DNA from: Glomus cerebriforme
Lineage: Eukaryota > Glomeromycota > Glomeromycetes > Glomerales > Glomeraceae
Direction: 5' to 3'
NCBI GenBank assembly: GCA_003550305.1
Contig: QKYT01000459.1
Coordinates: forward strand, 4,739 to 17,355
DNA: 12,617 bases
Under the pieces are notes generated by a model, which saw nothing but the letters and a program-made list of their open reading frames with translations, made no database searches and was not told the DNA's origin. Numbering within the stretch: the first letter of the stretch is position 1; each line of letters opens with the position of its first letter. Below are positions 7,454 to 12,617 of the stretch, one piece after another. The translations under genes were made by a program, and so were the position numbers.

Positions 7454-9586
7454 ATGATGATTCTACCAAACAATGGTAAGTTTAAAAGTATAGTTTACGC
7501 AACGAACGTTAAAATCTAACAGTGCATTTTATTTCAGGAAAACATTAAGAAAAAACAGAAAATCATAATTAAAGAATTACAGATGTAAGCTTTAGTTATC
7601 ACTTCTGAAGAATATATTGAACACTTACAAGGAGCCCGGTCTATTATCGCATGTGGTCCCTTATTAAATGCAGATATTCAAAGGAAAAGACCAGCAGAGA
7701 AAGCTTCTTCAACTATCACTCCTCCTCTTAACCTTCGCAGTCATACTCATACTTCCCCTCCATCTTATAATGAAGAATCAGCCAACATTGCAGATGTATC
7801 AACTGAGGCCTCTCCATTAATTTTTTTTGATTTATTTGTCATATTATGTGCATAAGCTCGTTCCTAATTTGTATTGCAATATTGCTTGTTTTAAGTTAAA
7901 TGTTTAAGAGTCTGATATAGAGATCACACACGAAGATGATGATAAAAATTCTTTCAATGCAGAGAAAGATCAGTAAATAATAAGGTTAATATTAATTAGT
8001 CTCAAGTTGTAAATCAATTATTAAATAAAGAAAAAAGTGAATTTTATTCCGTTTATTAATTCGATTCTTAATTATATAATTCAAAACCATTCTATCTTAG
8101 AAATATGCAATCAATAATATTAATACAAATAACATCTCTGAGAATGACGTAAGTATCGAGAAACATTATGATAGTCTTTTTTTGATATATAGTAATAATC
8201 CTTTCTCATCTATAGTAGGTGAAAGATGGTTACGATATTTCTCTTGATTTCCGTGAATTTCAATTAATATTGATAAACCTATTAGAGACTAATCTAATAA
8301 CCTTTTCATATATAACAGATAGAGATCAGATACTATAAGTATTTTCTATATAAAAAGCCAGAATATGTAACATGTTCCAAAAAAATTATGGAATAAAATT
8401 CATCCAAGACTCTTAAATCCAAAGATGTTGCCATATGTTATCCATTTAATAATAATCGAATATAATATGGTAAGTTTTCATCAACTTTCTAACAAATGAT
8501 CAGTAAAATTAATTTGTCATATTTTGTGATTAGCTTTTAAATGACAAACAGTTATTGGACATTAAATAGTATGAGAATTGGTTCAAATGGAGTACATTAT
8601 CAACAGATGAGAATAAATCCATCTTTTATTGTGCGCAAGAAGTCACGAAAAATTTGTAAGTTCTAAACTATTGAAAATATCTTTGTACGTTATTGATATT
8701 TATGTTTATTGCTTTGCAGTTTTACATATCTATTTTCAGTGAGTTTTAATGAGAATAAGAAACTGGACGAAGATACATTCGTTCACCAATATTATCATAA
8801 AATTCTTAAAGAAATTTTTAGTAAAGATGATTTTACATTGAATTGGTAAGTTTTATGTAAAATTATTTACAGTATACTAACCTATGCTCATATTTTTGTC
8901 ATCAGAACAAAGGGCTAATGAAGAGTCCAAAAGTTCAAAAGAAAGACAAATACTAGATGGAAAGAATCACGGAAGAAAACTAGATTTTTGTGTACTTTCA
9001 AAAGTAGATAACATAAATATGAAATTTTTGTTTGGCGAAATTAAACCTCTGAGCAATTCAACTTTTATAAATAAAGGTATAATAAAATTAGCAGAATTCA
9101 CGAAAGGATCATTAGATCTTATTATTAATAGTTATGGTTATGTTGATGGACTGGAAACATATGGAGTATTGATTCATGATAAGTTATCAATCACTATTGT
9201 AACTTTATGATGATTTAATGCCAAACTAATTAGATTTAAATCTAATAAGAAGTAAAATTAAGATATTTAGCATGGATTTAACTTTTGATAGTTTATACCA
9301 TTATAATCAATTATCAAAAATCTTGTTGCTAACAGAAAATGTGAACTTTTTAAATATAATTACTGTAATATCTACCTTTTATTCTTTATTGGTAAGAAGT
9401 CTTATTTTTATAGTTTAAACAAGTTGATTTGCAGTCTAATTACTAATTATTTTTATGTAGGAAAGGATAAAATCTACTATTGCTACTATGAATTCATCTC
9501 AACCATTATCATCATCTGGCCACTTGTATTATCGAAAGTCGAATTTGTCACCTAAAAAAATATGTGTACCAATAGTTAGAATTTAA
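7454..9586 (+). pseudogene. Spliced gene with PD-(D/E)XK-like C-terminal region, decayed
   Basis: Exon-like blocks lie at 7454-7475, 7538-7855, about 7908-7973, 8101-8469, 8534-8655, 8720-8845, 8913-9391 and 9461-9586. Introns at 7476, 8470, 8656, 8846 and 9392 are 62-69 nt with GTAAG donors; most have a CTAAC or TACTAAC branch point. Coding landmarks are ALVITSEEYIEHLQGARSII, an acidic THEDDDK stretch, GERWLRYF, NWFKWSTLSTDENKS, and then HGRKLDF plus FLFGEIKP, an Asp followed 20 residues later by Glu-x-Lys, as in PD-(D/E)XK nucleases. The end is a Ser-rich tail closing in PIVRI and TAA at 9584. Damage includes stops at 7586 (TAA), 7974 (TAA), 8567 (TAG) and 9227 (TAA), and five single-base frame changes (first splice junction, 8242, 8327, the A7 run at 8379, and 9205). 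The family seems to be a lineage-expanded fungal one; the nuclease link is inference. Confidence 0.65.
8846..8912 (+). other. Intron with two competing 3' splice sites
   Basis: Donor GTAAGT at 8846 and a perfect TACTAAC branch point at 8875-8881 are followed by CAG at 8903-8905 and AAAG at 8909-8912. Only the downstream AG keeps the reading frame, completing a Trp codon followed by ANEESK. The first AG, normally preferred, would shift the frame. Confidence 0.6.
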
Positions 9587-9589
9587 TTA

Positions 9590-10060
9590 GGTGATTCACA
9601 CAAATTCAAATATTAAGCTAACAGTATTGTGATTGTTTATTTCATTAATTACAATATATGTTGTAAACCATATGTATTTCATATAACATAGTTAAACCAG
9701 TTGTATTGTATCTTAATTATTTTTTACTGTTATCTTTTGCTTATATGTGAATACTAAAACATGAATATGTACATCTGAAAAATAAAGTTTGTGTGTGAAT
9801 TTTCATATAAGATCATGTATATAAATATCAAATGTGTACTAACCCACATATTTGATCAAATTTTTTGGGTAAAGTGATTAACGTTCTTTTTCAGAACATG
9901 CACGTAATTTTTTTGATGACATTTTCAAATATTTAACTAGTACTCAAAGGTACATAAACTTTTTAATACCATAGTTAAAGGAAAAATAACACGGATTAAA
10001 TCTACTTCCTTGACACATCTTAAGTTTAAAGCATTTGTTTATCTGACCTTTTTTACTCTA
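9590..10060. other. 3' flank and spacer without a gene
   Basis: The stretch is AT-rich with no supported coding frame. It holds the AATAAA at 9781 and an imperfect 30-bp palindrome at 9841-9870 centred on TGATCA (AACCCA on one side, TGGGT on the other). Confidence 0.5.
9781..9786 (+). terminator. Possible polyadenylation signal
   Basis: AATAAA lies about 195 bp after the TAA of the plus-strand spliced pseudogene and is followed by a GTTTGTGTGTG stretch, a plausible downstream GT-rich element. Confidence 0.35.
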
Positions 10061-10130
10061 CATGTATTAATTAGTACTCTGAATGGTTCTGGTTCAAACT
10101 GAAAACCAAACTGAAACCAGCCAAAATTCC

Positions 10131-11260
10131 AGTTCGGTTCAGTTCAGTTCCTGGAACCAGAACTGAAAAATTCAGTTCAGATCGAACCGAAACTTAATAA
10201 AAAAGTAAAAAATGCGAAAATTCAAATAATTCGTCATACACTGATCCATAAAACATAAAATATAGCTCATTCGAATTATCTCAATAAGACGAATTGAATG
10301 GTAGTAAAAGCAAAATTCTAGCATCGATATTTCGTTCGCTATTGATGAAAATGTAAATTTTTTTAAGTATGATTTGCCAACGAAGTATTGATGCTAAAGA
10401 CATGAAAATAGTGTCATTTGACGCGTCTCAATGAGACGATTCCAATGAGCTATATAACGTTAATATTGGATTACTAGAAGAGGAGTAAACTCACTAGTTC
10501 CAAAAATTCAGAATTTTAAATTTCAAAAATTTCAAAATGCCGACTCTGACTTTATATTTGATATTGTGACCATCCAGTGATCCAAATTTGATAAGACATA
10601 GTTTGTTAGATTCGTCTATTCAAGACGCATCGAATGGTACAAAATTCAGATCTCTAGCAGTGATATATCAATAGCTAATTGTGTCCTAATGCTTTTATCT
10701 AATACATCATTAGTGGCGATTGATGAATTAATTCCAGAATATTAATTTTAGTACCATTTGATACGTCTTGAATAGATGAATCCAACAAGCTATGTTTATC
10801 AAATTTGGATCACTAGATGGTGCACAATATCAAATATAAAGTCGGAGTTGGCATTTTGAAATTTTTGAAATTTAAAATTCTGAATTTTTGGAACTGGTGA
10901 GTTTACTCCTTTTCTAGTGATCCAATATTGACGTTTTATAGCTCATTGGAATCTTCTCATCGAAACGCGTCGAATGACACTAATTTCATATCTCTAACAT
11001 CGATACTTCGTCAGAAAATCGTACTTAAAAAAATTTACATTTTTATTGATAGCAAACGAAATATCGATGCTAGAATTTTGCTTTTACTACCATTCAATTC
11101 GTCTCATTGAGATGATTTGAATGAACTATATTTCATGTTTTATGGATCAGTGCATGCTGAATAATTATAATTTTCATATTTTTTACTTTTTTATTAAGTT
11201 TTGGTTCGATCTGAACCAAATTTTTTGGTTCCAGTTCCAGAACTGAACCGAACCGTATCT
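10131..11260. mobile_element. Large fold-back element, about 1.13 kb
   Basis: Two arms of about 560 bp (10131-10691 and 10700-11260) are inverted repeats matching, by eye, at roughly nine of ten bases with very few indels. Positions pair around a centre at 10695.5 for most of the length. The outer ends are rich in GGTTCGGTTCAGTTC words; the left side has an extra 50 bp of similar sequence from 10085. Each arm carries three copies of a ~60-nt module shared with the 552-bp fold-back. There is no transposase. TGTATTAAT at 10063-10071 and TGCATTAAT at 11261-11269 could be an 8-9 bp target duplication, the length typical of hAT elements. Open stretches inside, such as 10928-11110, are by-products. 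Confidence 0.8.
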
Positions 11261-11284
11261 TGCATTAATCCCAAGTTCAAATAG

Positions 11285-12548
11285 ATGTTCTGCATCTTTA
11301 ACAGTTATATAGAAATGAATGCTAGAACAAATCAGATGCTATTCTGCATGCGATGCATTAAGGATTATATATGTCATATTGAGCAAAGATCTTCTAATGT
11401 TTCCATTATAGAAAAGGGGTTATTTCAGTAGTTATTAAATGCCAAACACAAATGTCTCCCCCAAGAACTTCAGAATAGAAGAATATTTCCAGATATAAAC
11501 TCTATCATCTGAAATAAGGATGTACTGACTATTCGATTGTGAGTAGCCTATATGTTAGAAAAATTCTATTTCTAGCACTTATTTGGTTGGAGAATGGTCA
11601 ATTTTCTCAGGGAAGTGGGTAAAAAATTGTGAAAAATGATTATCTATCTGAGAAAATAAAACAAATTTTATATGATTTGGAGAGTTCCGCATCTAATCCA
11701 GTCACCGAAAGTTTTCTACTCACTTTATTGTGAAAAAAGTTATGGGTTCGTGAAGCTGATCATCTCAAAAAAGAAGCTACCAAAATTCCTCATATCACTA
11801 CTGAATCGAATAAAATTCAGGCATGATGGCTTGTACTTGACAAATTTGAAGGTATCAATTGGCCTGAATACTTCTTCTTAGAACTGGTTCAGAAAAAACT
11901 CAAGAAATGTGATTTCTCCTTATCGTCTTCTAAGAAAGATCTGGTTGATATAATGATAATGTTAAGCATATGATCAGCAGATGTGGCAACTCTTCGTATT
12001 AATAAATATGAAGCATTAGATGAAATCTGGTATGATCTTAAATATTTCTGGTATTATACTGGCTACTTTAAAACTAAAGAAGAAACAGGAGTAGGGGAAC
12101 CTTGGCCTTTCCTCTTAATAGAAAAGAATCTAATATGAGCAAAGGAGTTTCTTATCTGGATTCAGAAAGCAATACCAGAAAAATTCAACTTCTTACGGAA
12201 AAACAAAAGCAGTATAGTTAATGTAAATCTAATTAATCTCATTCTAGCTAAACATGGAATTATTTTGAATAAATTGAGGAAGATAGGAGCAGATCATGCT
12301 AGCAGGATCCATGAAGGTAGGAATGATTCTTATCGCTAATATTTATAAAAGTTGGCTTGTAGATAAATAGTAGGTTATTACGAATCAGTAAATAGATATG
12401 GTGTAATGAATGACCAATCTTGCAATTGTTTGAAGGGATCCCAGAAGAACCAGGTAAAGATAAAAGAAAAAATGGATTAACCATGATAATGATTTGTATA
12501 TATCTGTCTGATCAGACAGAAATATTTAAGATCTTTGATGAAAACTAA
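11285..12548 (+). pseudogene. Tyrosine-recombinase-like pseudogene
   Basis: Three consecutive frames give one protein-like reading. The first (11285 to about 11625) starts at an ATG after TAG and shows NARTNQMLFCMRCIKDYICH and FPDINSII. The second (about 11630-12420) includes WPEYFFLELVQKKL, ALDEIWYDLKYFWYYTGYF and GADHASRIHEGRNDSYR. The third runs to TAA at 12546 (LFEGIPEEPGKDKRKNG). Catalytic spacing fits tyrosine recombinases: a box I pattern LSI-stop-SADVATLRI with the stop (TGA at 11971) at the Arg position; Lys in FKTKEE 33-35 codons later; HxxR (His at 12295, Arg at 12304) 108 codons after; and Tyr at 12397, 31 codons after that Arg. Stops are TAG 11429, TGA 11510, 11540, TAG 11573, TGA 11630, 11731, 11824, 11971, 12136, TAA 12337, 12346, 12364. 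It starts just after the fold-back and ends 7 bp before a transposon end. A Crypton-like or domesticated origin is possible. Confidence 0.6.
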
Positions 12549-12555
12549 TCACATA

Positions 12556-12617
12556 CAGTCATCCCCCTCTATAATCACACCCTTCGGGACCACTAAATAC
12601 TGTGATTATAGTGAGGT
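12556..12617 (+). mobile_element. Left end of a pogo/Tc1-like DNA transposon, cut by the window
   Basis: After a TA dinucleotide (12554-12555) the sequence CAGTCATCCCCCTCTATAAT begins, followed by CACACCCTTCGGGACC. This is the style of pogo/Tigger-type terminal repeats, which insert at TA. CCTCTATAATCAC (12566-12578) is inversely repeated with a 2-nt difference at 12602-12616, the subterminal duplication expected of such ends. The rest of the element, including any transposase, lies beyond the window. Confidence 0.6.

Noticed and set aside
8564..8569. Euplotes-type programmed frameshift at AAA-TAG
   Set aside because: The coding sequence continues in the same frame after the TAG, so no shift takes place there.
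10928..11110. Forward open frame of 60 codons
   Set aside because: It lies in the right arm of the fold-back; the inverted arm does not preserve it as a protein.
11672..11881. Uninterrupted forward frame of 69 codons
   Set aside because: The neighbouring frame carries the Trp-rich sequence with recombinase spacing before and after, despite its stops.
7586..12366. Non-standard genetic code reading stops as sense
   Set aside because: All three stop codons occur inside frames and also end frames, and frame changes occur too; decay explains this more simply.
12299..12484. Minus-strand open frame of 61 codons
   Set aside because: It is antisense to the HxxR-Tyr region of the recombinase-like pseudogene.

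Overview
The window reads as nuclear DNA of a repeat-rich, very AT-rich eukaryote, most likely an early-diverging fungus of the arbuscular-mycorrhizal type (Glomeromycotina, Rhizophagus-like). The clearest evidence is a set of short spliceosomal introns (about 60-69 nt) with GTAAGT-type donors, TACTAAC/CTAAC branch points and CAG/TAG acceptors. There are no bacterial-style operons or ribosome binding sites. The N bases suggest a draft assembly. Taxonomy is inferred from sequence style, not from a database match.

Almost every gene here is decayed, and most lack a long ATG-started ORF, so they show only when stops and frame changes are read through. On the minus strand there is a charged, coiled-coil-rich protein gene (2539-3595, perhaps continuing into 2240-2440), a small fragment at 4322-4642, and a series of coding pieces at 5379-6605 that may be one broken gene. 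On the plus strand a multi-exon gene (7454-9586) has a PD-(D/E)XK-nuclease-like signature in its C-terminal half. A second plus-strand pseudogene (11285-12548) keeps the residue spacing of a tyrosine recombinase but has eleven in-frame stops.

Non-genic DNA is dominated by repeats. Positions 1-1010 hold an array of about ten units, each resembling an intron 3' end joined to a short exon; two units of the same kind lie in reverse at 4966-5200. Two long fold-back palindromes (1739-2290 and 10131-11260) share a roughly 60-nt module present eight times. Two MITE-like elements (6687-7091 and 7106-7323) lie side by side between the divergent genes, a smaller candidate sits at 3781-3912, and a pogo/Tc1-like transposon end begins at 12556 and runs off the window.

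The genes do not form an obvious pathway. The picture is a graveyard of lineage-specific gene families and a recombinase relic, interrupted and bordered by hairpin-type mobile DNA. The most unusual signals are the intron-like tandem array, the palindromic module shared between two fold-back elements, and the nearly pure stop-codon decay of the recombinase.
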